Below, one piece after another: positions 54,474-64,000 of a stretch of 64,000 nt of DNA (position 1 is its first letter; each line of letters begins with the position of its first letter). A program made the position numbers and the translations under genes. The stretch covers positions 553,726-617,725 of the forward strand of contig JADHYV010000005.1 in the NCBI GenBank assembly GCA_027604705.1, written 5' to 3'. The notes beneath the pieces are model-generated. The model ran no database searches. It was not told the origin of the DNA and saw only the letters and a program-made list of their open reading frames with translations. Origin of the DNA: Allomyces arbusculus (taxonomy: Eukaryota; Blastocladiomycota; Blastocladiomycetes; Blastocladiales; Blastocladiaceae).

Positions 54474-55688
54474 TTACTGCATACCAAACATGGCCATCAC
54501 GGCACCCAGGAGCACAAGCGGCACAACCGAAGCGTCCGCCTTGCCCGCACCCGACCCGCCAGCAGCCGACCCACCGGCAGCCGTCTGCGCCTGCGCGGTG
54601 CCAAACACGAGCGTGCCGTCCTTCTTGATGTAGTCGGCGCCGCAAATGTCATTGTAGCCCGAGATGGCCGAGTCGGTCGTGTTCTTGAGCTCGGTCGAGG
54701 CCGACTTGGACATGGCTGGAATCGCCTTCTGCTCCATGAACAGCACCGACTGCTGGTTCACGAGCTGCATGCACGGCGTGCACGTCTCCGACTTGGGGAT
54801 CGACTTGAGCGCGGTCGAGTTGAACGATTCGCCCAGGGTGCCAATTGACATGCCGGAACCGGCCGCCGACATAGACGACGAGGACGAATGCGAGGACGAC
54901 GACGAGGAAGACGACGAGAACGACGAGTCGGCCATGAGCTCCGGGTGCTTCTGCGCAAAGGTCATCAACTCCTTGATGCAGAACGACGAGTTGTCGGCGG
55001 GAGCTAGAGATGGGCGCGCGTGAGCATTTAAACACGACTTTCAAGAGTCAAGCAAGGGAGCTCAGGTAACGTACACTTGGAACAGACCATGTCAATGGCA
55101 AAGTTCATCGTGTCGACCATGAACGCGGGTGACAAGCTACCCATTCCTTCGATCGACGACATGGACGACTTGAAGAGGGCCTCGCACCCGTCTACCAATG
55201 CGGAAATCGGCGGACAAGCAAGCATGGTCAGGACGTCTGTGATCACCAGAAAATGAGAGAACACAGCGCGAGCATGGCAGACGGACCAAACATCGACTTG
55301 AACGCTGCCTTGATGCCCGGCTGGCACTTGGCCGTGCACACGTTGCTCGTGACCTTGTCAATCATGGGGCCCATCTGGAGGTTTGGCAGGCTCATGGTCA
55401 GCTTGAGCAAGCAGCGCACGCGCGCGTGTCGAACATGTTGGTCAAACAAATGGCACGCACCGTGTTCATGTCGAGCGTTGGCATCGCCATGGACGTGGTC
55501 GACGACCCAGCGCCCGCCGCCTCGATAAACGCCTTGAGGCACGCGTCGTTTTGCAGAGCGACCATGGCGTCGTTGCACTTCTTCATGTCATCGTTCGACT
55601 GCGCAAGCGCGGCGGGCGCGGCCAGGAGCGCGAGCACGGCCGCGGCAAGAACGACGAGGATAAGCGGGGAAGCGGCACGGCGGGCCAT
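54474..55688 (-). CDS. Secreted, probably GPI-anchored Cys-containing protein, unidentified
   Basis: Four exons: 55461-55688, 55287-55401, 55075-55236 and 54474-55003 (introns 59, 50 and 71 nt), 344 residues. Residues ~1-28 (MARRAASPLILVVLAAAVLA...) form a signal peptide ending near ALAQS. The mature part has Cys residues spread in two similar blocks: a C-x7-LQNDACLKAFIE unit, then NVCTAKCQPGIKAAFKSMF and CPPISALVDGCEALFKSSM. A poly-Ser stretch (FSSSSSSSSSHSSSSS) and a second Cys pair (CTPCMQLV) follow. The C-terminus is a small-residue linker (GGSAAGGSGAGKADASVV) and a hydrophobic tail ending AVMAMFGMQ, the classic GPI-attachment layout. It is probably a surface protein. No family is recognised. 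A TATATAG box lies about 80 bp before the start. Confidence 0.7.
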
Positions 55689-55765
55689 GTTGGACAACGT
55701 AGGTGGAGGGAGGAATTGGTCGCAGTGAGGGCGAGAGAAAGCGGTGCGTCGGGGGGGCGCCCACT

Positions 55766-55773
55766 CTATATAG
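55766..55773 (-). promoter_or_regulatory. TATA box of the GPI-anchored protein gene
   Basis: TATATAG (minus strand) about 80 bp upstream of the ATG at 55688. Confidence 0.5.
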
Positions 55774-56813
55774 GCGCACGCGCTTGCAGACCAGCATCGG
55801 CGCGCTTCATGGCCACAGCAAATCGAGTCATGGTTGCCAGAGCATAGGAGCGTTGGTTGCCTGGCGTTGGCATTCGAGAACAAAATGGTCCAGCGTGTGT
55901 TGAGCGCGCGCAGGTCCAACCGAAACTTCCGCCCAAAACTGGCGCAAAAGGCGAAGTAGGTCGTTCCGTGCACGCGTGAACGAAACGCGAGCGTTTTTTG
56001 CGTGGCGTTGGCGATCACCGGCGGGACAGGCTGTGCCCTTTTGAAGTTTTGCGTGTTAGGCATGGGCGCAAGCACCCGATGAAAAGAAAGGCTTCGGCCA
56101 CAGCATCCCATACCAGATCCGACGAGGTGGAACCAAAGTCAGATCAGGCACGTCTGTTTGAACGAAAACACAAGCACCAATCATGCTGCGCTCCTGGGCC
56201 TTGAAACCACTGCATGCAAGGTTGAGTCGGCGCGCGCGCCCCGACAAGTTGCACACGAACCCATTACCCTGCCACGCTGGAGCAAGGCTGGAATACCGCT
56301 CGGCCACCACCAAAGCGCCGAACGCCGTGCTCCCCTTGCATGACGACCAACTGGGGGTAGAATGCGGCAACTCGCATTCTCCTGCTTGCGTCCGTTGGCC
56401 CAAGACGTCGTGCCTGCGGCCGTCACAAAATCAAGGCGGTCATCAAAAGGGGTGGGCGGGAAAGGGCTGGCGTGAACAGGGGAAAAGACTGGCGTGAACA
56501 GTGGCTGCACGTGGAAGTCATGGCATTGCCGCGAGACAAGTGCGAGACGCCGCTGTCATCCGCTCTCAGTTTGCACTTTGCGCGCAGCCAGCCGGCAACT
56601 GGCCGCACAATCAGCCATGGCCTCCACAGAGCGGCGCACGGGATTCGGCGACGCCCAGATTCCCTGCAAGTCGATCTCGACGACAAGCCAAGCAATCGGG
56701 CGGCCCGACGGCCCGTGTTCGCGCAGGACGCAAGCTGAATGCTGGCTCGCTCCAACAACCAACGGCTCGACACGCATGACCACGACCGGGAACAGACAAG
56801 GCCGCCTAGGACC
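55774..56813. promoter_or_regulatory. Divergent intergenic region
   Basis: About 1 kb between two divergent genes. It holds the promoters of the GPI protein and the multi-TM gene. Short open frames on both strands look non-coding. Confidence 0.4.
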
Positions 56814-58550
56814 ATGACGACGGGCACCACCGAGAGCTTTGGCTACGTGCTACAGTCGTGGGAGGTGGTTGGCGCACGCGCGTTTGCTCTCATCGCCACA
56901 ACCGCATCGCTCTCCCTCTTTCTGTGGCTCGCGATCACCAGCATGCGGTCCGGGTCACGATCTCGATTGCAGCGCACGCGCTCTCAGTCTTTACCGTCGC
57001 TCCGGCAATCTTGCGGCTTTCGCGCGGCCATGACGAGCCTGTGGGCCACGGTTACGGCTGACGCTCGCGTCGGCATGCTGCTCTACTGCTCGCTGAGCAT
57101 TTTTGTCGATTCCATCAACTGCCTCGCCCAGACGTTCACGACCGCCTACCCGTTCGTGGCCATGTGGCCGGGCCTGTACCAGGTGCGCCTCGGGGCGTTC
57201 ATTCCCATTGGCGGCATCAGTACGCGTGTCCCTCGCAGCGTTCTCGTCATTGCGTTCCCCCCGTTTTCGTGATTGGTCGCTCATCTTCCCCTTTTGTGAC
57301 CGCAATTGATTGTAGTTAATCTCGTCATTGTTCGCCGCGTCTCAATGCTCGCCTTCTCTTCGCCCGAACGGCGCACCTGGCTGTGGCGCGGCATGCTGCT
57401 CGTGTTTGCTGTCGAGTTCCCCGCCAACATCATTGTACTACTGCAGGAAATCTACCGCACTAATGCCAACAATGCGTGGTCGACGTTCCGCATCGGACCC
57501 ATTCTCGTGATCATCAACACCCTCTACCCGCTCTCGTCGTTTCTCGCATCGGCCTACATGCTGCACCACGCGTTTGGCCGGCGTGCGGCACACGCGCTCG
57601 CCGCGACGACGGCGGCGACGGCGGGGGCGAGTGGGACGCTGAAGCCGGTACCAACGTCGCCGTCGCAACTGCCGCCGACGCCGATTCGGTCGGCTTCCGT
57701 GTCGGAGCTCCCGCCGTCACCCGCATCGTCCCGCGACGCCGAGGACACCGTCGAGCCCACGGCAGAACCGTCCGGGCCGTCAAACAGATCAACGCCCACC
57801 AGTCGCGCCAGCGCCCCAGCCGAAACCGCAACGACCACGCCCGCCCGGCACACGACCAGCACGGCCGGTGCCGGCGGTCCTCGCGCGTCGGCCGCAACCG
57901 AAGTCCAAGAATCGATTGGCGCGTCCTTCCGCCTTCTCCACATCAGCATTGTCGTCATCTGGTCGACCTACCTCGTCATCCACGGGTTCGCCATCACCTC
58001 ACCCTTTGTCCGGTCGGCGCTCTCCAACGTACTCGTCGTGTTTGTCCTCGCCCTCGAAGCCGCACTCAAGTACCTCGTGCGCGGCGCACACCGGCGCGCG
58101 CGGCGGCGGAAGGGCGTCGTGGTCCCGCGCCACGCGACGGCCGTGGCCTACTTTGACGACGCGAGCCAGCTTGAGACGAAAGCCGAGCTGGCATCGGCAC
58201 CAGGGGCACGATCGATGCCGCTCGTGTGCGCAAAGTCGGTGAATGTGTTGGCGGTCATGCGGTCGTCACAGATGCTCGCTGGGATGCGGTCGGTGCAAGC
58301 GCTCGCGGTGGCTCCGCCGTCAGCGCATGGGCGCGGGTCGGCGGAGCACGACGGTGGCGTCGAGTCGGCTTCGCCGCCGCACATGATGGACACGCCGCGA
58401 CGATCGCCGCCTAGCTCGGTCGCGGTGCTGGTTTTGAGCGGGTCGTTGCCGAGGCCAGTAGGGGTGCGGTCGGGTGGAGGTGAAGGGGTGGGGAACGCGG
58501 CGACGGCGTCAAGGTTCACGCTGGCGTCGCACATCAGCGACTTGGGGTAG
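56814..58550 (+). CDS. Multi-transmembrane receptor-like protein (about seven TM), unidentified
   Basis: Exons 56814-57219 and 57316-58550 (96-nt intron, GTACGC ... GATTGTAG), 546 residues. Hydrophobic segments in order: FALIATTASLSLFLWLAI; VGMLLYCSLSIFVDSINCLA; a third around FVAMWPGLYQVRLGAF; GMLLVFAVEFPANIIVLLQE; IGPILVIINTLYPLSSFLAS; then, after a ~120-residue Ser/Thr/Pro-rich cytoplasmic-looking loop, FRLLHISIVVIWSTYLVIHG and ALSNVLVVFVLALEAALKYL. The basic stretch RGAHRRARRRKG follows the last helix and a ~150-residue disordered tail ends the protein. A seven-helix count with a long third loop and tail is the layout of a GPCR-like receptor, but no DRY, NPxxY or family motif is visible, so only topology is claimed. 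The segment between helices 1 and 2 (56930-57060) is Arg/Ser-rich in the chosen frame and another splice form is possible. Confidence 0.6.
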
Positions 58551-60820
58551 AGGGTCGACTCGGAACTGGGGTACGCGGGATAGATTTATGTGACGGGTGC
58601 GTTTCTTGCCCAGCGCGTCGTGTCGGTCGTCGTGCGAGAGAGAGAGAGTGGGTGGGTGTCGCGCTTGGTCGGCTCGGTCGGGAGCGTGAAGGCGACAAAG
58701 CGGCTGGCAGTGGCAAGGAGCAACACGCAGCAGGCATGATCGGGTGCGCAGATCACGACCGATCAGGACCACATCATCAGCCAGGACAATGGCATGGCTG
58801 CCACAGGCACGCGCCAAGCACTTGTGCTTCGTTTCGCACAACCCATCACGATGCACGCATGCAACCCGTCGCGCGACTGTTCTTCTCTCGATCCTCGCGT
58901 CCTTAAGTTCGTGTGTGGCCACGGTGTGAAGTGCCCATGCGCGCACGTCGACGTCGCTTGCCGCCCATCCTCGGCAAGCGTGCGTCACTTGTCGGCCGGC
59001 AAGTCTCACAACCAACGATCCTCTCCCGGCCGGTCGTCGGCTGGTGGCCCGTATGCGACGAAAGGAGGGGGTGGAGATGGAGATGTTGCGCGTGCGCGTG
59101 GCCCAAGGGCCTGCGCATGGACCGTGGCCACCAGGAAATGCCGAACGGCGCGCCCTGATTGGCTCGTTGGGCCGAGGGCATTCCTGTCGATCTTGGTCTG
59201 AGTCTCCAAGAAATCGCTCGTCCCGTCGCGTCTCCAGTATCTCCACCATCGACGTTCAAGGAGCAAGAGGCCGGGCCATGACTGGCCATCGCTGTTGTCT
59301 TGGCTGCAGCAGCCACCACAAGCGGCGCACCGACGATCTGTCCACCGACAGGGTCGCGACTGGGGCGCCGCTTTTTTGCAGCCATGCCATTGTTGGATCC
59401 TCTCTTGTTAGTGTTGGTAGAGTCGCACCGCACCGCTTGCCGGTCGTGTGCGGACCGGCGCGTCCCGGAAAAGAACCGTGCACCGCATTGGCTTCTTTCG
59501 GTGTTTTCGAAGGCACGCCCAACAGTACGACATACACCGTGGTGAGCGATGGACAGCCACAGCCCTCGCGTACGACGCGCTCGATGAGGATGAGTGAGTG
59601 GGAAGAGACAAAGATTTACATTTGGCAACGATTGAGCGTTGATCAACAAGTCGAGGACCGTGTCGTCGGGCGGAGTATCTCTCCATGTCCGTGCAGGTCA
59701 AAGAAGGGGAAACGAAATGAATGGCGGTGTGCCACCACCACCACCACCGCCCTCGCCCGCGAGCACGGCGCTCAGCGACAAGGGCACCCATCCGACAAAC
59801 GTGGGTGTAGGGACGATGAGGTGGTGGGCGAAGGTGGCGACGGTTGCGCGGCGCAACAACGGCCAGTCGCAGCCCAGGCAACGTACAGTGAGAGCACGAC
59901 AGGTGCTAAACAACGGTCGTGGAAAAGCAAAACTCGACAACAAGGGTGCGCGCGCACACGCCGCGCGAGGTCGGTGGCCGCCCTTGTTCTCGGTCCATGA
60001 AGTCGCCACCATAAGTAACGGCCTCCGCCGTCGCCGTCGTTGTGGCCGCGATCAAGGTTTGCCTGCCCCCACCATTGCCCCGTGCCCGCGCTCGTGTTGG
60101 TTGCCGGCGAAGGACGCTCTCGCTCGCACACGCCCTTCCCGCCCATCCTCTCTCCCTCCTCTCGCGCTTCCAGCTCGCCAATTGCCCAAACGACGGCGGG
60201 CCCGCGATCCTTCCACGACCCGGTTTCGATTTCTCACTCTTAAACCCGCACGACCGCGCGCTCCTGCTGCGGGACGCGGCGACCGGTCGATCAAGCTTGA
60301 CGAGCGGCAGCAAGAACGTCACGCACATCGACCGACGAGTCTGTCTGGCCGTGCCCTGCCCTGCCCTGTCCTGCCCTGCTCGCACCCGTTCGGCCAACAA
60401 CCAACCAATTCATTCACCTGCCTGCCACGGACTGAGGCGAAGCGACCCAACTTGCTGCAGGCAGCGACGTTGCGCGCATCTCCCTCGTCCTCTCTCCTGC
60501 CGTGTGCGTGCGCTCGCCTGGTTCGTCGGGGATCTGCCGCCGCTGGCCGTGAGCACTGGCTGGCCACTGGTTCGACAGCCTGCTCGACAAGCAGGAGCGG
60601 CCCAAACGAAACGACGTAACGGGGCGGCTGGTGAAGCGCGACTTTGGCGACGAGTTGTAAGTGGGCCTTGCCGCTGGTCATGCCGCAACGTTCATCGGTG
60701 CTGCCCAACCTCGCGCCGGGCTCGCATTTTGCCACCACTACCACCAAACACTGCCAGCACTTGCCTTCCGCGACAACGGCAACGACGACGACTGCCCCGA
60801 CGCCGACGCACCCCACCGCC
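58551..60820. other. 2.3 kb without a confident gene
   Basis: Open frames are long on both strands (for example a 318-codon plus-strand frame at 59044-60000), but they are Arg/Gly/Ser-rich, lack splice signals, and look like by-products of high GC. Simple repeats occur: GA-rich near 58637, CCACCACCACCACC near 59730 and CCTGCCCTG near 60356. It probably contains the 3' flank of the multi-TM gene and the promoter of the FHA gene. A lineage-specific gene cannot be excluded. Confidence 0.4.
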
Positions 60821-63158
60821 ATGACCGTCCCCGGCGCGCCCGCATCAGCACCTGCCGCGCCCGCATCGGCACCGGCAATGGCATCCACCTCCGTGCTGTC
60901 CGCTCATCACGCTCATCACGGCCCATTGCCCGCGGATACGACTGCGACGGCGGCAGCAGCAGCGATGTCGCCACCTTCGATCCCGAAACTGTTCGTGTGC
61001 CCGCTCACGCACACGGTTATGGTCGAACCGACGGCGTCCAAGTGCGGCCACATGTTTGACCGCGCCGCCATTCTCAAGTGGATCAAGGGCGAGTACGACC
61101 CGGCACGGTCGCGCGCGCTTGCACATTCGTGTCCTGTATGCTTTGCGCCGCTCGACGAGGCCATGCTCGCGCCGTGCTACCCGCTCAAGGCTGCGATCCA
61201 GGAGTGGGCCGAGCAGCAGCAGCAACAGCAGCAACAGCAACAATCGAGTTCGCGGCCCGGCGGGGTAGGTGCCGTTGGCGGCGACGCAAGCGCTAGTGGT
61301 GAGGTATTTCTTTTTCTGTTATGTTTTGCTTTCCGCCCAGTTTCACCGTGGTGGTGTGGGGGGTTGATGCGTGTCGCACGCACCGCGACTTCCTGCTTCT
61401 TAACTCCCGATCACACCGCGCGTTAGGGTCGGAACGAAAAGAATGGCAACGCAGTCCTGTCGCTCCTGCGCGACAAGTTCCGCCTTGGCAAGCGTACCAA
61501 GGCCGGGGCTGGGACCAGCAACAAGTTGACCACGTCGTCCGCGTCGATGCCAGACCTGCGCCAGTACGCTTTATATTTTTCTTGTTCTATTTACCGTGGT
61601 CCGAGCAAGTCGCTGACCTGTTCTCTGCTCTCTCTCCCACTCCATTAGCCCGCCACGCGCCGGCCCCGCTGCCACCGCACCCGACGCGCACGCGCGCGAC
61701 CCGAAGCGCTCCTTCTTCTCGTCCTCGCGGTCGTCCGAATCTCTCTCCGCCGCGCCCGGCGCCGGGGGGTCAACGACCCCCGGCCACAGCCACGGCGACG
61801 CCGTGCAATTCGCGTCGGCCCCTGGCGCGTACCCTGCATCCGGCACGGCCCTGACCGACCCGGTCCTGTCGCACACCATGTCGGCGACGGCGCCCGCACA
61901 CCGGACACTGGTCGTCACGTCGCATGGCAGTGCCGGCCCCGCGGGGGACTCGGTGCTGTCGGCCGACGAGGCTGCCGCACCGCTCGTGCCCGTATGGGCG
62001 CACCTGGTCCCGCTCGTGCCCTTGCACCCGATGCTGACGCTGAACCGTGAAAAGTTTGTACTGGGGCGGCACGTGTCGTGCCATGGCCGGCTCAACTTGT
62101 CGGAAATGAGTTCACGGCACGCGTGCCTGTGGCGGCAGCGGCGCGACGACGGGATGTGGGAAGTCGTGATCGAGGACCGCAGTACGAATGGCACGTTCGT
62201 GAATGGCCGCACGCTCGGGAAGGGCCACCGCCGTGTCGTGGGCCACGGCGACGAGATTGCGTTTGGGCGGAAATTCACGTCGCGCAAGGCGATCCCCACC
62301 GTTGATGCTTTCCTCGACTGGGTGTTTGTCGGGACCGCGCTGGCCGACGAGTTCCCGGCGAGTGTCAAGTGCGCCAAGGCGAATGTGACCACCTTCGATG
62401 CGCTCGTCGCGATCGACGACGCGGCGTTGCTGGCCGCGGGGGTCGATGCCGAACCCGTGCGGCAAAAGATTATTTCCGCTGTCGCAAATTGGAAACACGA
62501 GCACCGGTTCCCGGCGTACCGGTTGGCCCTGATCGACCCAGACCGGTACGCGCCCGTCGAGCCACCGCCTCCACCGCCAGTAGCCACACCTCTCGCTCCC
62601 GCGCACCATGCCGCCGCAACAACCACGTCCCCACGACGCGCGTCGGCGCCGTACCCGATCCCGGGCCCGCGGCATGCGAGCACGGCCGCGGCCAACGACG
62701 TGGAAGCAGCCATGGCGCGGATGAACGTGGGCGGCGCGCCCGATTTGGTCGCAAGGCTGCGCATGCAGTTCCCACGCATGGACGCCGACGCGATCGCCGT
62801 GATCGTCCAGTACGAGCGGCTCATGCTGTCAACGAGCGCGCGGCGCGTCGCGCCCGACGAACTGGAACGCCGGTGTGCCGCGCAGCTGGCCGACTTGCAG
62901 GCGAGGCAACTCGCGGCGCGGCTCGCGCATCCGCTCGCGCCGCTGCCGCAGGCCGTGGTCGCAGCCGCGACGGGGATGCAGTTGCCGCCGCCGCCGCAGC
63001 AGACGGCGCAACCGGCAGCGAGTTTGCCGGATCCGACACGCGCGGGGCCGGCATCGCACGTGCCGAGTCCCGCGTCGGCGGCACCGCCCGCGATCCCGCC
63101 AGCGGCCGCGGCGCTTGCGATGATGCAGGTCCTGCAGCGGCAGATGCAGCTCGCGCAG

Positions 63159-63190
<32 letters not shown>

Positions 63191-63479
63191 GCACCAAGGC
63201 GTGCCGACCGCATTGCGCGTGCCTGGAGCTCCCGCACCATGGGCCGGTGCGCCACCACCGCAGTCGCCGTCGGCGGCCGCATTCCCGCCCGCTGCCATGG
63301 TTGCGGCCATGATGCAGCAGCAGCAACACCATCAGCAGCAGCAGTACCTCCAGCAGCAGCAGCAACTCGCTGCGCACTGGCAGCAGCACCAGCAGCAGCA
63401 GCGGAATCACCACCACTACGACCGTGCTGACCCACCGTCCGACGCATTGCCGGGTCTGTCGGCGAGTGATATCGAGTAG
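60821..63479 (+). CDS. U-box/SP-RING-like, FHA and SAM-like domain protein with polyglutamine
   Basis: Exons 60821-61303, 61427-61563 and 61649-63479 (introns 123 and 85 nt, the second with a CGCTGACC branch point), 816 residues. Residues ~55-130 hold a RING-type fold (FVCPLTHTVMVEPTASKCGH, FDRAAILKWI, SCPVC, PCYPLKAAIQEW). It has CPLT, CGH and CPVC but not a full RING set, so a U-box or SP-RING is likely. A 10-Gln run follows (61214-61243). After exon 2, an FHA domain carries FVLGRHVSCHG, SSRHACLW and DRSTNGTFVNG, the phosphothreonine-binding residues. Next comes a SAM-like helical domain (AFLDWVFVGTALADEFPASV ... IISAVANWK), then a long Pro/Gln-rich tail with glutamine runs near 63155-63400. 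The combination suggests a phosphopeptide-directed ubiquitin or SUMO ligase; this is inference. The start at 60821 precedes an Ala/Pro leader. Confidence 0.75.
61214..61243 (+). repeat. CAG/CAA run (10 Gln)
   Basis: Polyglutamine-coding run between the U-box-like domain and exon 1 end of the FHA protein. Confidence 0.9.
63155..63194 (+). repeat. CAG/CAA run in the Gln-rich tail
   Basis: Polyglutamine-coding run in the C-terminal tail of the FHA protein; shorter CAG/CAA runs follow to about 63405. Confidence 0.9.
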
Positions 63480-64000
63480 ATTGCGTCGGGCTGAGCTTGG
63501 GCGAAGCGGAATTGGGCGAGCAGGACGAGCACATGGTCATTTTGCACACCACCATGACTTGTCGATTCATTTACATATTTTCAAACGTAGTTGTTGGATT
63601 TACGACAATTGGTTATGGATCTTGCCGGGTTCCTGCGGCCGATTTGGTCCAGGGGCCTGAAGCTGACAGCATTTGATCTTCAGCGAGCACTTACACGCGA
63701 CGACCTGCCACAGGGCATGGCACTTCCCTTGTTCTTGACGTTGAGGGCACACATGCTCGACGAGGGAGTCGAAAAATAGAACAGCGACACAATGAGACTT
63801 AAAATCGAAGAAGGTGGATCACGACTGAGGGTCACTTTGGATTACTTCAACCAAGTTTGGGACCGCGTCGCGAAGGTGCTTTGCGAGTTGGTTTTGTGAT
63901 AAGAACAACGGTCAGCTAAACGTGAGCGTCACAGATCGTGTTTGAGTGGACCGCGACGACGCTCAGGATGGATGGATGGCGCTTGGCCCATGATCCAGTC
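63480..64000. other. Right edge, possible start of another gene
   Basis: About 520 bp after the FHA gene, GC lower than the genes. A plus-strand frame ending at 63779 (LRPIWSRGLKLTAFDLQRAL) looks protein-like but has no clear start, and no family is recognised. It may be an exon of a gene running off the window. Confidence 0.25.

Noticed and set aside
59044-60000. 318-codon plus-strand frame
   Set aside because: Arg/Gly/Ser-rich with no splice signals or recognisable motif; likely a GC by-product.
1-64000. CRISPR arrays, prokaryotic operons, tRNA and rRNA genes
   Set aside because: No regularly spaced short repeats, no Shine-Dalgarno pattern and no cloverleaf or rRNA-like sequence recognised; spliceosomal introns show the DNA is eukaryotic.

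Overview
The window is nuclear DNA from a GC-rich, intron-bearing fungus of an early-diverging lineage. A zoosporic fungus such as a blastocladiomycete (Allomyces/Catenaria type) is the best guess; this is inferred from gene content, not tested. Genes lie on both strands with short spacers. Most have short introns (about 46-146 nt, mostly 60-90) that open with GTACGT, GTGCGT or GTCCGT, carry a CTGAC/CTAAT-like branch point and end in TAG or CAG. I placed exon boundaries by hand from these signals. In each case given with coordinates the summed exon lengths are a multiple of three and the joined reading frame keeps the family's motifs. A fungal-type MED1 and mS33 point to fungi. An Integrator subunit (INTS2) argues against Dikarya.

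Layout. 0-3.2 kb: remains of a minus-strand multi-exon gene with a RuvC-like DPG motif (TnpB/Fanzor-like candidate, cut by the window edge) and a degenerate 150-bp tandem repeat. 4.6-13 kb: four-TM membrane protein, Mim2-like mitochondrial import factor, two-TM mitochondrial protein, TTI2, a mitochondrial-targeted protein of unknown role, thioredoxin reductase. 13.7-15.8 kb: TCP11/SOK1 family protein. 16.4-19.2 kb: two adjacent pseudogenes, an F-box/LRR relic and a frameshifted HAT1 copy. 19.6-22.6 kb: cis-prenyltransferase (dolichol synthesis), mS33 and TRAPPC5. 23-28.6 kb: two large, mostly disordered proteins of unknown function, divergently arranged. 29-31.7 kb: muskelin. 32.1-38.3 kb: INTS2 and MED1, head to head. 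39-43.2 kb: a Ser/Pro-rich protein and an ArsB-type ion transporter. 43.6-50 kb: intact HAT1, an intronless DUF4804-like gene and an intact F-box-like/LRR protein. 50.6-54.1 kb: PEX6. 54.5-58.6 kb: a secreted, probably GPI-anchored Cys-containing protein and a multi-TM receptor-like protein. 60.8-63.5 kb: a protein combining a U-box/SP-RING-like domain, an FHA domain, a SAM-like domain and polyglutamine.

The most notable structural feature is that the 16.4-19.2 kb pseudogene pair mirrors, in inverted order, the intact HAT1 ... F-box locus at 43.6-50 kb. The DUF4804-like gene that separates the intact pair is absent from the pseudogene pair. The HAT1 pseudogene keeps intron sequence, so it is a DNA-level copy, not a retrocopy.

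Functional themes are ordinary housekeeping: transcription (MED1, INTS2, HAT1), mitochondria (Mim2-like, mS33, targeted proteins), peroxisome import (PEX6), secretory pathway (TRAPPC5, dolichol) and redox (TrxR). The genes are not organised as an operon or a biosynthetic cluster. No tRNA, rRNA or CRISPR array was recognised.
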